Shown: positions 1-8,188, numbered from the stretch's first letter. The stretch: 64,000 bases of DNA from Flavobacterium collinsii (GCF_902804485.1 NZ_CADCST010000054.1:62001-126000), one strand, 5' to 3'. Notes: generated by a model not told the origin, from the sequence alone. Program-made: numbers and translations.

Positions 1-999
1 GTATTTTTTCTCCCAACGAACGTCTCCACCCCAGCGATCTTCATACATACCTCGTGCTGCGATCGTAAAAAGACGATTATTATTGCGTTGAAAGCTCCAT
101 TTATTAAAAACAGAAATCCTTTTAGAAAGTGTCACATCTGTAAAATTATCTTTGTCTTTATCGATAACCTGATCGTAGTTGAAATAATTAACCCCTATAA
201 GTGATGTCGCTTTTTTTCCGGCATTAAACTTCATTCCTAAATCAAGATTGTTTTCAAAATAAGTAGTTGTAAAGTAATCCGCAGAAAAAACCGGAGCATT
301 CGTTGGATTTTTGGTAATAATATTGATTAATCCTCCCACAGCCTCACTTCCGTAAAGAGAAGAAGCAGGCCCTTTTACAATTTCTATTCTTTCAACCAAA
401 GAATTTGGAATTCCTGACAATCCATAAACTGTCGAAAGACTGCTAACTATTGGCATCCCGTCGATTAAAACCAAAGTATATGGTCCTTCCAAACCGTTTA
501 TATGGATATCTCCAGTATTACAAACCCCACAATTTAGCTGCGGTCTGACTCCGTTTATATTCTGAAGCGCTTCATAAATACTGGGTGTTGGATTCCTTTT
601 AAAGAAAACCGGCGAATAAACCTCAACGGGAACGGCACTTTCCAGACGTTTTACTGCTTTTAAGGTCCCTGAAACAACCACTTCATTCAATTGATTGTCT
701 GTATCGTCCAATTCAAAATCATAGGATTGAGCAGCGTCCTTCGTAACATCAATCTTCTTTTTTAAAGTCTGAAAACCTACCAGCGAAACCTGAAGTGTAT
801 AATTTCCAACCGGAACATTTTCGAAGTTGTAATATCCCAAACTATCCGTAACTGCTCTGTATTTTGTTCCTGCTAAATGTACGTTTGCCAACTGTAACTG
901 ATGACCGTCACCGGAGATAATTCCCGAAACAGAGCTGGTTTCCTGAGCAAATGAAAACTGTAAACAAAATAAAAGCAGTATCAAAAATAGTTTTTTCAT
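1..999 (-). CDS. TonB-dependent outer-membrane receptor (N-terminal part, cut by window edge)
   Basis: The reading frame starts with ATG at 999 and stays open to base 1, so only about 333 N-terminal residues are visible. It opens with a signal peptide (MKKLFLILLLLFCLQFSFAQ), then a carboxypeptidase-regulatory-like beta domain (about residues 22-100) typical of Bacteroidota receptors. A plug domain follows, with the stretch NGLEGPYTLVLIDGMPIV and then RIEIVKGPASSLYGSEAVGG. A CGVC pair sits just before the plug core. Such receptors import metal complexes or other nutrients across the outer membrane using TonB energy. The gene follows, in the same direction, a COG0523/MerC/flavoprotein set, with a 266-base gap that could carry its own promoter. 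The substrate cannot be read from sequence; a metal chelate is an inference from the neighbours. Family call is secure. Confidence 0.9.
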   Translation of the reverse strand, partial: MKKLFLILLLFCLQFSFAQETSSVSGIISGDGHQLQLANVHLAGTKYRAVTDSLGYYNFENVPVGNYTLQVSLVGFQTLKKKIDVTKDAAQSYDFELDDTDNQLNEVVVSGTLKAVKRLESAVPVEVYSPVFFKRNPTPSIYEALQNINGVRPQLNCGVCNTGDIHINGLEGPYTLVLIDGMPIVSSLSTVYGLSGIPNSLVERIEIVKGPASSLYGSEAVGGLINIITKNPTNAPVFSADYFTTTYFENNLDLGMKFNAGKKATSLIGVNYFNYDQVIDKDKDNFTDVTLSKRISVFNKWSFQRNNNRLFTIAARGMYEDRWGGDVRWEKKY

Positions 1000-1014
1000 T
1001 GTTATAAAATTAAA

Positions 1015-1030
1015 TTTAGACAAAACTAAA
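1015..1030 (-). promoter_or_regulatory. Possible metal-regulator operator over the receptor promoter
   Basis: The 16-mer TTTAGACAAAACTAAA is an imperfect palindrome whose outer bases match, at 12 of 16 positions, the perfect palindrome TTTAGACTTGTCTAAA found upstream of mntH near 4242. On the minus strand it contains TAGTTTTG (1021-1028), which fits the Bacteroidota -7 element TAnnTTTG, 16 bases before the receptor start. The -33 element is poor. This is a pattern match only. Confidence 0.3.
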
Positions 1031-1265
1031 AATTAAATTTGACAAATATTGTTTCTAAAGCAAAAAACTTTCAAAATAGACTATAATTCAATATTTTGCG
1101 GGAGTTTTACTGACATCAAAAAAGAGTTAGTCTCTTTCCTCTTTAAAGGAGATTAATCAAATTTTGCTCTTGCAAACGGAGACATACCCTATAATTTAAT
1201 GTGAGATGAAATGCCTTTTGACAAACTACAGCAACTCCGTCTCTATGTTTTTACTAAAAAATAAT

Positions 1266-2177
1266 TTAGACAAATGATTCGTCAATGAGTTCTTTATTGA
1301 TTGATGCCCCTGCGAAAGATCCGGAAGAAACAGCCATCGCAACGGATCTTGCCTGAATATGGCAATCGCCACTGGCAAAAACTCCCGGAATTGTAGTTTT
1401 TTGAAGTGCATCTACTTTCAGCAGACCTTGTTCGGTCAGTTCGCAGCCTAAAGATCCCGGCAGCGGACAGTGTTGTTCAAAAGGTGATCTGAAATAAATG
1501 GCTTTCACTTCAATTTTGGATTGATTTTTAAAAACAATATGTTGAACATATCCGTTTTCTTGCTTTACAACTGCAATTTCATCCTCTACAATTTGAATTT
1601 TATGTTCTTGCAAAATCTTAGATTGTTCTAAAGTAAAAGCAGATTTTCCGTTGGTCAATATTCTTAAATCAGTAGTCCAGTTTGAGATGAGTTTAGCATA
1701 CTCAAAACCCAAATCTCCATTGGCAATAATCGCCGTTTTCTCTTTTTTAACCTCATACCCATGACAATACGGACAATGTAAAATCGAAATCCCCCAACAT
1801 TCTTCAAAACCATCAATTTTAGGAAGAAGGTCTCTTACTCCCGTAGCGAATAATATCTTTTTAGAAATGAACACATCTCCCGATTGTGTTTCAATTTCAA
1901 ATCCTTCTCCCGCCTCAACTGTTTTAATTGCCAATCCGTTATAAAAGTGAACGGTATCGTAAAAGTCAACTTGCATTAAAGCTTTCGCTGAAATAACTGC
2001 GGGTTTCTCCCCATCATGTGTTATAAAATTATGGGAATTCGGCGTTTGTCGGTTACAAGGCAAACCACTATCGATAACCAAAACCTGTCGTAAGGAACGC
2101 CCCAAACTCATTGCTGCTGAAAGCCCGCTATAACTGCCTCCAATAATTATAACCTCATATGTATTGTTGTGTATCAT
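1266..2177 (-). CDS. NAD(P)/FAD-dependent oxidoreductase, thioredoxin-reductase-like (CPYC type)
   Basis: 303 residues, the size of low-molecular-weight thioredoxin reductases. An FAD-binding GGSYSGL lies at residues 13-19, the redox pair CPYC at 135-138 followed by HGYE, and the second FAD motif ASGD near the C-terminus. The CPYCHGYE signature marks the thioredoxin-reductase-like branch that includes GliT-type disulfide oxidases rather than classical TrxB, so the physiological substrate is unknown. Start ATG lies 12 bases after the COG0523 GTPase stop, so the two are probably cotranscribed and under the same control as the MerC-like gene. A role in keeping metal-binding thiols in the right redox state is an inference from context. 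The flavoprotein call is firm; the gene name is not. Confidence 0.85.
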   Translation of the reverse strand: MIHNNTYEVIIIGGSYSGLSAAMSLGRSLRQVLVIDSGLPCNRQTPNSHNFITHDGEKPAVISAKALMQVDFYDTVHFYNGLAIKTVEAGEGFEIETQSGDVFISKKILFATGVRDLLPKIDGFEECWGISILHCPYCHGYEVKKEKTAIIANGDLGFEYAKLISNWTTDLRILTNGKSAFTLEQSKILQEHKIQIVEDEIAVVKQENGYVQHIVFKNQSKIEVKAIYFRSPFEQHCPLPGSLGCELTEQGLLKVDALQKTTIPGVFASGDCHIQARSVAMAVSSGSFAGASINKELIDESFV

Positions 2178-2189
2178 TCTTTTCTATCT

Positions 2190-3395
2190 TTAAGAAGTTC
2201 TTGGTATTGGAAAAAGATCGTTTTTTGGAAAGAAACCATCCTGAAAATCTACAATCTCATCTGCTGTACAAAGACATTTTTTCAGTTCGCTGAGAATTTC
2301 AGTCTCTTTCATTTTCTGACCAATAAAAACAAGTTCGTTGAGTCTGTCACCAAAATTAGAAGTCCATCTTTCTTCAATAATATCCTGAAATTCAACAAAA
2401 TTATTAAAAGTCATTCGTTCGCTTAGCGGCATACTCGCCCACCATACTCCGGCTCCTTCGGCTTTCATCGATCCGCCGGCCTGGCTCCAGTTTATGGCTT
2501 GTTCCGGTCGGGAAGCCAGCCACAATAGCCCCTTGCTCCGAATGATGTCCGTAGGAAAATCTGATGTAATAAAATTCCACAATCGATTGGGATGAAAAGG
2601 TCGCGGATCTCTAAACACAAACGAATTAATTCCGTACTCCTCTGTTTCGGGTGTATGAATTCCTTCTAACTCCCTAATCCAACCCGCTGAATTTTCAGCC
2701 TCTTCATAATTGAATAATGCTGTATTTATAATTTCGTTTGGATTTACTTTCCCTGAAACCGAATTAATTATTTTCGCCACAGGATTAATTTTTTTTATAA
2801 AAGCGCTCAGAAACTCTAGTGATTTTTCACTAATAAGATCTGTTTTATTCAGAACAATTACATTCGCAAATTCTACCTGATCTACCAAAAGATTGACTAT
2901 TGTTCGATTGTCATTTTCAATATTGGACACGTTTTGCTCCTGCAATGTTTTAGCGGAACCGAAATCTTTAAAAAAGTTAAAACTATCCACAACGGTAACC
3001 ATCGTATCGATAAAACTAAACCTGGACAAATCAATATTCTCCTCTTCATTCACAAACGAGAACGTTTGGGCCACCGGAATGGGTTCGCTAATCCCGGTAC
3101 TTTCGATAAGTAAATAATCAAACCTGTCTTCTTTTGCGAGTTTTTCGACTTCAAGCATCAAATCTTCCCGCAGAGTACAGCAAATACAACCATTAGTCAT
3201 TTCGACCAATTTTTCCTCCGTTCTGGATAAGGTGTGTTCGTTCTTTACGAGTTGCGCATCAATATTAATTTCACTCATGTCATTAACAATCACAGCAACT
3301 TTCAATCCTTCTTTGTTGTGAAGGATGTGATTCAGGAGTGTCGTTTTTCCTGCGCCAAGAAATCCGCTTAATACGGTTACGGGTAGTTTTTTCAT
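2190..3395 (-). CDS. CobW/COG0523-family zinc-type GTPase metallochaperone
   Basis: 401 residues. The P-loop GFLGAGKTT is at 11-19, the hallmark metal site CICC at 70-73, and the guanine-specificity motif NKTD lies in [11 protein letters not shown] CobW C-terminal domain follows. COG0523 GTPases (ZigA, YeiR, ZNG1 type) hold Zn in the CxCC site and hand it to client enzymes when zinc is scarce; many are controlled by Zur. The start lies 2 bases after the MerC-like stop, which indicates translational coupling. A Fur-family regulator is transcribed divergently just beyond. There are no cobalamin or nitrile hydratase genes nearby, so the zinc branch is preferred over CobW proper; that is inference from context. 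Confidence 0.88.
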   Translation of the reverse strand: MKKLPVTVLSGFLGAGKTTLLNHILHNKEGLKVAVIVNDMSEINIDAQLVKNEHTLSRTEEKLVEMTNGCICCTLREDLMLEVEKLAKEDRFDYLLIESTGISEPIPVAQTFSFVNEEENIDLSRFSFIDTMVTVVDSFNFFKDFGSAKTLQEQNVSNIENDNRTIVNLLVDQVEFANVIVLNKTDLISEKSLEFLSAFIKKINPVAKIINSVSGKVNPNEIINTALFNYEEAENSAGWIRELEGIHTPETEEYGINSFVFRDPRPFHPNRLWNFITSDFPTDIIRSKGLLWLASRPEQAINWSQAGGSMKAEGAGVWWASMPLSERMTFNNFVEFQDIIEERWTSNFGDRLNELVFIGQKMKETEILSELKKCLCTADEIVDFQDGFFPKNDLFPIPRTS

Positions 3396-3397
3396 TT

Positions 3398-3745
3398 TTA
3401 AGCGTGTTTATGGTTTTTATAATTCAGCAGATGTCCGATAATCATTCCGATGCCACCTACGAAAATCAGATCCAGATGAATATCCAATATAATTTCACTC
3501 AGAATACTAATCCAAATAAGGGACATCGATAAAATCAAAGTTGTAGCTACTAAAAGACTTGATTTTTTAATAATTTTGAGAACTGCAACTAAACCTAAGG
3601 AAGCAAAGGTCAAATCGATAAACGGATTGTGACTTAAGCCCAAAGGCAAAATAGTAAGAAGCGGAAATACGAGACAATGAACCAAACAAATGGTAGCACT
3701 TGAGATTCCTAATATATCGTAAAAAGGTGTCGTTGTTTTCTTCAT
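3398..3745 (-). CDS. MerC-domain small membrane protein
   Basis: 115 residues with about four hydrophobic helices. The first helix carries CLVHC (Cys20, His23, Cys24), the metal-thiol pattern of MerC proteins, and the tail is rich in His (NHKHA). MerC was described as a mercuric ion carrier; homologues in Bacteroidota commonly sit beside COG0523 GTPases and Fur/Zur regulators without any mer operon, suggesting a role with zinc or another soft metal. No merA or merR is present here. First gene of the leftward set; its start is directed by a promoter overlapping two palindromes (see 3763-3817). Confidence 0.75.
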   Translation of the reverse strand: MKKTTTPFYDILGISSATICLVHCLVFPLLTILPLGLSHNPFIDLTFASLGLVAVLKIIKKSSLLVATTLILSMSLIWISILSEIILDIHLDLIFVGGIGMIIGHLLNYKNHKHA

Positions 3746-3762
3746 TTTCAGTACATTTGCTT

Positions 3763-3817
3763 AATGCAATTTTGTTGCAAATATATAACTTTATTTCAAA
3801 TGCAACATTGTTGCATT
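3763..3817. promoter_or_regulatory. Double palindromic operator (putative Zur boxes) between divergent genes
   Basis: Box A, AATGCAACATTGTTGCATT at 3799-3817, is a perfect 9-1-9 palindrome. Box B at 3763-3781 matches it at 15 of 19 positions. Their centres are 36 bases apart. The minus-strand promoter of the MerC-like gene, TATATTTG (3778-3785) with a TTG 17 bases upstream inside box A, is covered by both boxes. Box A also ends 22 bases before the ATG of the Fur-family gene. The layout suggests autorepression and co-repression by that regulator. Confidence 0.65.
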
Positions 3818-3839
3818 AATATTTTTTAATGCTTTGAAA

Positions 3840-4232
3840 ATGAAAACAACAAGAAATACAGCAGCAAAAACAGCCGTTCTCGAGATTTTTGACAAATCTA
3901 AGACCGCCTTGTCTCATACAGAAATTCACAAACAAATTGATGATTTATGCGATCGCGTGACGATCTACAGAATTTTAGACCGACTGGTAAATGATGATAT
4001 TATACATAAAATCGTAAATCTGGACGGGACTGTAAAATATGCGAAATGCCATCATCATGCGCAAAGAGTACACATTCATAACCACGCTCATTTCAGCTGT
4101 GAAAAATGTTTAGAGGTAACTTGTCTGGAAAATGTAAAACCGAGTTACATTATTCCGCACAATTATAAAGTAAATGATATAAACTTCACCTTGTCAGGAT
4201 TATGTCCGAATTGTTTGAATTCAAACATTTAA
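3840..4232 (+). CDS. zur: Fur-family metal-dependent repressor, probably Zur
   Basis: 130 residues from ATG 3840. An upstream in-frame TTG at 3834 would add only two residues and is less likely. N-terminal winged helix, including DRVTIYRILDRL, is followed by the dimer domain with a His-rich metal site (CHHHAQRVHIHNHAHF) and the two structural zinc pairs CEKC and CPNC. Family members repress metal uptake genes when Zn, Fe or Mn is bound. The assignment to zinc rests on the divergent COG0523/MerC genes and is inferred; Fur or PerR function cannot be excluded from sequence alone. The perfect palindrome at 3799-3817 lies directly before the start, consistent with autoregulation. The gene end contains a 16-base palindrome (4212-4227). 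Confidence 0.8.
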   Translation: MKTTRNTAAKTAVLEIFDKSKTALSHTEIHKQIDDLCDRVTIYRILDRLVNDDIIHKIVNLDGTVKYAKCHHHAQRVHIHNHAHFSCEKCLEVTCLENVKPSYIIPHNYKVNDINFTLSGLCPNCLNSNI

Positions 4233-4233
4233 G

Positions 4234-4287
4234 TTTTAGACTTGTCTAAAAATATTGTTGTGCGAACATCATTTATCCCTATATTTG
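4234..4287 (+). promoter_or_regulatory. mntH promoter with upstream palindrome (putative MntR site)
   Basis: TTTTAGACTTGTCTAAAA at 4234-4251 is a perfect 8-2-8 palindrome. It is followed by a Bacteroidota-type promoter: TTG at 4258-4260, 19 bases, then TATATTTG at 4280-4287, 19 bases before the mntH ATG. The palindrome size suits DtxR/MntR-family dimers, and a family member is encoded downstream of mntH. The site lies upstream of -33, less usual for simple repression. Confidence 0.5.
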
Positions 4288-4306
4288 TTCAAACAACATT
4301 TTTACA

Positions 4307-6175
4307 ATGACCAAATCTTTAGAAGAAGTTCACCAATCGGTTGCAACACAGCATAAAAAAACAGGTTTCAGAAAAATATTAGCATTTTTAGGTCCAGCAT
4401 ACCTCGTAAGTGTAGGCTACATGGATCCCGGAAACTGGGCGACAGACATCGCCGGAGGTAGTCAGTTTGGATATTCTTTACTTTGGGTTTTGCTGATGAG
4501 TAATTTAATGGCTCTGTTACTTCAGAGCTTAAGCGCAAGACTGGGAATCGTGACACAACGTGATTTGGCCCAGGCATCGCGAGAGACCTATTCTAAATTC
4601 ATCAATTACATTTTATATTTTTTAGCCGAAATCGCCATTGCGGCCTGTGATCTTGCCGAAGTTCTTGGGATGGCGATCGGAATTAATCTTCTTTTTGACA
4701 TTCCGTTGATCGAAGGAGTTTTAATCACAGTATTAGACACTTTCTTGTTATTATTCCTAATCAACAAAGGAATCCGAAAAATGGAGGCTTTTATTATTGT
4801 ACTCGTAGCAATCATAGGATTTTCTTTTATATTCGAAATGATTTTTGCCGAACCAGAGCTGGATAAAGTTATTTATGGCTTAGTACCTTCAATTCCAAGT
4901 TCTGCTGCTTTGTATATCGCGATTGGAATTATTGGTGCAACGGTCATGCCCCACAATTTATACTTGCATTCTTCACTGGTACAAACCCGAAAATTCGACA
5001 GAACTCCCGCCGGAATTAAACAGGCGCTGAAATACAACTTTATAGATTCGACCATCGCCCTAAACCTTGCCTTTTTTGTAAACGCCGCCATTTTGATTCT
5101 GGCAGCCGCCACCTTTTATAAAAACGGAATGTTTGAAGTGGCTGAAATTCAGGATGCGCACAAATTCCTGGAACCCTTACTGGGAACAAAATGGGCTCCT
5201 GTTTTATTTGCTGTCGCCTTAATTGCAGCCGGACAAAGTTCCACGATAACCGGAACTTTAGCCGGACAAATTGTAATGGAGGGTTATTTGAATTTACGCA
5301 TCCAGCCTTGGGTACGCAGAATTATAACACGACTAATTGCTATTGTGCCAGCCGTTGTGGTGATTTTAATTTATGGAGAAAGCGTAACCGGAAAACTATT
5401 GATTCTTAGCCAGGTCATTCTAAGTTTGCAACTGGGTTTTGCTATTATTCCGCTAATTCATTTTGTGAGCGATAAAACCAAAATGAAAGGATTTCATATT
5501 TCTAAAACTACACAAGTCGCTGCGTGGATTATTGCTTCGATTATCGTAACCTTAAATGCAAAACTGGTGTATGACGAAATCACATCATGGCTAGAAAGTT
5601 CAAATCATCCGACGATTCTCTGGCTTACAGTTGTTCCACTTGCCTTTGGATTCCTTGCATTACTGCTTTATATCATATTCAAACCATTTGTCGCCAGAGT
5701 AAAATCGAATATCGAAAATCATTCACCACATCATTTAAAACTAGTTTATACACCAAAGGAAAATTACGGCAAGAAAAACATCGCAATCTCAGTCGATTTT
5801 TCTAAGGCCGATGAAGCTGCACTCAACAATGCCTTTGAACTGGGCGGAATTGATGCACAATATACCTTAATTCACATTGTTGAAACGGTTGGAGCTTTGA
5901 TGTACGGAGGTAATGTCGACGATCATGAGACTACTATTGATGAAAAATTATTGTCAGAGTATCAGCAGATGCTCTCCTTAAAAGGTTTCAAAATCAAAAC
6001 CGAACTTGGTTTCGGAAAACCGAACAGTGTGATTCCGAACATCATCAATGTGGGTAATTTTGATATTCTGGTGATGGGAACCCACGGCCACACCGGCCTA
6101 AAAGATATTTTGTTTGGCACAACCGTAGATAAATTGAGACATAAAATTTCTATACCTTTGCTAATTGTTAAATAA
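4307..6175 (+). CDS. mntH: NRAMP-family divalent metal transporter fused to a universal stress protein domain
   Basis: 622 residues, much longer than the roughly 410-440 of standard MntH. Residues 1 to about 455 are an NRAMP transporter with the metal-binding DPGN motif at 40-43 in helix 1 and MPHNLYLHSSLVQTR in the region of helix 6. These residues coordinate Mn or Fe and couple uptake to protons. From about 480 to 622 a UspA domain follows, ending in GTHGHTGLKDILFGTT, the nucleotide-binding loop pattern of ATP-binding universal stress proteins. The fusion suggests nucleotide or stress control of metal uptake; it is a known architecture in Bacteroidota but its function is not established to my knowledge. 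The next gene is a DtxR-type regulator, giving a transport plus regulator pair. Confidence 0.92.
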   Translation: MTKSLEEVHQSVATQHKKTGFRKILAFLGPAYLVSVGYMDPGNWATDIAGGSQFGYSLLWVLLMSNLMALLLQSLSARLGIVTQRDLAQASRETYSKFINYILYFLAEIAIAACDLAEVLGMAIGINLLFDIPLIEGVLITVLDTFLLLFLINKGIRKMEAFIIVLVAIIGFSFIFEMIFAEPELDKVIYGLVPSIPSSAALYIAIGIIGATVMPHNLYLHSSLVQTRKFDRTPAGIKQALKYNFIDSTIALNLAFFVNAAILILAAATFYKNGMFEVAEIQDAHKFLEPLLGTKWAPVLFAVALIAAGQSSTITGTLAGQIVMEGYLNLRIQPWVRRIITRLIAIVPAVVVILIYGESVTGKLLILSQVILSLQLGFAIIPLIHFVSDKTKMKGFHISKTTQVAAWIIASIIVTLNAKLVYDEITSWLESSNHPTILWLTVVPLAFGFLALLLYIIFKPFVARVKSNIENHSPHHLKLVYTPKENYGKKNIAISVDFSKADEAALNNAFELGGIDAQYTLIHIVETVGALMYGGNVDDHETTIDEKLLSEYQQMLSLKGFKIKTELGFGKPNSVIPNIINVGNFDILVMGTHGHTGLKDILFGTTVDKLRHKISIPLLIVK

Positions 6176-6182
6176 AGTGGCT

Positions 6183-6266
6183 GAGGTTCTAAGCTGCTAA
6201 GGTTCTCAGGTTTTCTTTTAGAGTCCTTTAACTTAGCTACTCAGAACCTCAGAACCTTAGAACCTC
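6183..6266. repeat. Intergenic inverted repeat made of the 'CTAAGGTTCT' word
   Basis: GAGGTTCTAAG (6183-6193) pairs perfectly with CTTAGAACCTC (6256-6266), and both arms contain further copies of the same word (AAGGTTCT and AGAACCT). The right arm ends 7 bases before the mntR ATG, so a transcript hairpin would sit in the leader. The same word recurs at 8200-8227. Confidence 0.75.
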
Positions 6267-6273
6267 AAAAAAA

Positions 6274-6927
6274 ATGACTTTTTCAGAAGAAAACTATCTT
6301 AAATCCATATACCACCTTACAGCTTCGAACGATACTGAGGTCAGTACGAATGCTATTGCCGAAATGATGGAAACCAAAGCTTCATCAGTCACGGATATGC
6401 TTAAAAAATTATCTGAGAAAGATTTGGTGAATTACAAAAAGTATCAAGGAGTTTCATTGACCGAAAACGGGAAACTTGCCGCCAAAATGATTGTTAGGAA
6501 ACACCGTTTATGGGAAGTGTTTTTAGTCGAAAAACTAAACTTCTCCTGGGATGAAGTTCATGATATTGCCGAACAACTGGAGCACATCAAATCCGAGCAA
6601 CTCATTAACCGCCTGGATGATTTTCTGGGAAATCCTACCGAAGATCCGCACGGAGATCCTATTCCCGATGCCAATGGACGAATCGTTAAAATCGAAAAAC
6701 AATTGCTTTCCGAGTTGACAGAATACCAAACCGGAGTTTGTGTAGGCGTAAAAGATACTTCCTCAGAGTTCTTAAAGTACCTGGACAAACAGGGAATTGC
6801 TTTGGGATCAAAAATTGAATTCTTGTCGAAAGAATCGTTTGATTTATCTGTTAAAATTAAGGTTGATGGACGGGAATTATCCATTTCGAATAAAATTGCC
6901 TCTAATTTGTTTGTAAAGCTGGTTTAA
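6274..6927 (+). CDS. mntR: DtxR/MntR-family metal-dependent transcriptional regulator
   Basis: 217 residues. An N-terminal winged helix (about 5-65, including MMETKASSVTDMLKKL), a metal-binding dimer domain and a C-terminal FeoA/SH3-like domain (about 150-217) give the long DtxR layout. Candidate ligands H77, E100, E103 and H104 line up with H77, E99, E102 and H103 of Bacillus MntR; Glu rather than Cys at the 103 position favours manganese over iron. The positions matching MntR D8 and E11 are Asn7 and Lys10, so the binuclear site is not conserved. It lies 98 bases after mntH and most likely controls it. The gene symbol is by context; an iron-sensing function is possible. Confidence 0.82.
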   Translation: MTFSEENYLKSIYHLTASNDTEVSTNAIAEMMETKASSVTDMLKKLSEKDLVNYKKYQGVSLTENGKLAAKMIVRKHRLWEVFLVEKLNFSWDEVHDIAEQLEHIKSEQLINRLDDFLGNPTEDPHGDPIPDANGRIVKIEKQLLSELTEYQTGVCVGVKDTSSEFLKYLDKQGIALGSKIEFLSKESFDLSVKIKVDGRELSISNKIASNLFVKLV

Positions 6928-7290
6928 AGGCTTGTTGTATTTGGTTTATAAAGGTTTTTCCAGACCTTAATTAAATAGACCGAGCCTACGGCTCTGAATC
7001 TTGTGGGTAATTTATGGTTTGGACGGATTAAAATCCGTCCCTACAAAACTAGGAACGAACCTATGACTCTCTTTAAATTATTACTTCCTGAAAAACAACA
7101 AATATTCGCGAAATTATTTTTAATCCATTGATCCATAAACACAAAGACAATGGTTTATCATTAGATAATGAGAAAATTAGATGCTTAATTTTCAATTATC
7201 TAATTACCTAATTTTCACATTAATCCGTATCTTGCTATATGGTGAAATTTTAGCTTTTTACTGAAAAATTTACTTTTTAAAATGATCGAA
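6928..7290. repeat. Gene-free stretch holding several hairpin repeats
   Basis: I see no gene in these 363 bases. They contain GAGCC-TAC-GGCTC (6982-6994), a perfect 8-4-8 hairpin GGACGGAT-TAAA-ATCCGTCC (7021-7040), and a longer inverted repeat with arms GAGAAAATTAG (7170-7180) and CTAATTTTCAC (7208-7218, one mismatch). The first two resemble dispersed REP-like units of Bacteroidota. Their position between the end of mntR and the convergent DinB-like gene would also suit transcription termination. Confidence 0.6.
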
Positions 7291-7779
7291 TCAACTGTAT
7301 TTCTTATCGGACTGTGAAACCCATTTTCCTGCAACATCAACATTTTGTCTCAGGAGCAAATTCAACTGACCAACATGATGCTGTACATGCCTCATGTTGT
7401 ATAAAATCATCTCTATTCGGTTGTAATTCTTATTTGAGGTAATGAATCTTTCTTTTGAGGTTTCTTCGTTTAATCCTTCAATTAAATAGAAAATCTTTTT
7501 TCGAGAATACTCCAAATAGTCAAGTAATTCTTCTTTTAAGTAGATTCTGTCAGGTAAAATTCCTTGTGGATCAAACTCTGATAAAGAAAATGGTTCAGGT
7601 GGAGAAAAGGTATCGGGTTCTGTAGACGAATAATAATCCATCCAAAAAATCGTATGATAAACGGAATACCAAAAATCTTTCTTGTCCCAAAAAAGCTCAG
7701 GACAAACTAAAATAGAACTTTCGAGCATGTCTATTACAGCTCCAAATTGTCTCCATAATATCCCTCTAAGTTCATCCAT
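7291..7779 (-). CDS. DinB-like four-helix metalloprotein (putative metal-dependent hydrolase family)
   Basis: 162 residues, predicted mostly helical. His42 (YSVYHTIFW) and the pair in RHVQHHVGQLN (His131 and His135) match the three-histidine metal site of the DinB/YfiT superfamily. Members are thiol transferases or small metal-dependent enzymes; the substrate is unknown here. Start ATG at 7779 lies 10 bases downstream of the preceding gene's stop, so the two likely form an operon. Nothing else in the surroundings points to a pathway. Confidence 0.7.
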   Translation of the reverse strand: MDELRGILWRQFGAVIDMLESSILVCPELFWDKKDFWYSVYHTIFWMDYYSSTEPDTFSPPEPFSLSEFDPQGILPDRIYLKEELLDYLEYSRKKIFYLIEGLNEETSKERFITSNKNYNRIEMILYNMRHVQHHVGQLNLLLRQNVDVAGKWVSQSDKKYS

Positions 7780-7789
7780 AACTTACTTT

Positions 7790-8188
7790 TTAAACAATAC
7801 CTTTCTCAATCATCTCCAGCATAACCAGCGATGCGTTCTTAAAAGTAGGTTCCTGTTCAATGATGCTTCCTGCATTCTTTTTATTTACTTTAAAAGTAAC
7901 ATCATTAACTGTTGTAAACAGAAGTGCCGTCAGAAATGGCTTTTTGATATAGGTACCTAAAACCAATAAAGCTTCATCCAGAGTATGAATAGTTTCAATT
8001 TCTTCTGTTTTGTAACGAGTAGTTAATGAAACAGAGAAGGTATTGTCTTCATTTAAAACTAAACGAAAATAAATATTCTTAATCTCGGTGTCGCCCATTG
8101 TTTTGGCCAAAGTCAATTTTGCGAAAGTTCCCGCCTGGATGCTTTCTTTAACTCGTTCACAAAAAAGGGCAAATATTGGTTCGTACAT
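7790..8188 (-). CDS. Conserved hypothetical protein
   Basis: 132 residues, no signal peptide and no membrane segment. A mixed alpha/beta pattern is suggested by alternating hydrophobic stretches (IKNIYFRLVL, FSVSLTTRYKT). I do not recognise a catalytic motif. The RYKTEEIE region faintly resembles an N-terminal extension seen on some SAM-dependent methyltransferases, but no methyltransferase domain is present, so no function is assigned. It precedes the DinB-like gene by 10 bases in the same direction. Confidence 0.65.
   Translation of the reverse strand: MYEPIFALFCERVKESIQAGTFAKLTLAKTMGDTEIKNIYFRLVLNEDNTFSVSLTTRYKTEEIETIHTLDEALLVLGTYIKKPFLTALLFTTVNDVTFKVNKKNAGSIIEQEPTFKNASLVMLEMIEKGIV

Noticed and set aside
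2169..3532. Plus-strand frames over the COG0523/MerC region
   Set aside because: They are shadows of strongly conserved minus-strand genes.
3398..3745. Mercury resistance operon
   Set aside because: Only a MerC-like gene is present; no merA, merP, merT or merR.
3834..3839. TTG start of the Fur-family gene
   Set aside because: ATG two codons downstream is a better start and keeps distance to the operator.
4212..4227. Perfect palindrome TGTTTGAATTCAAACA at the end of zur
   Set aside because: It lies inside the coding end, has no T-run, and no second copy was seen; left as chance or a weak site.
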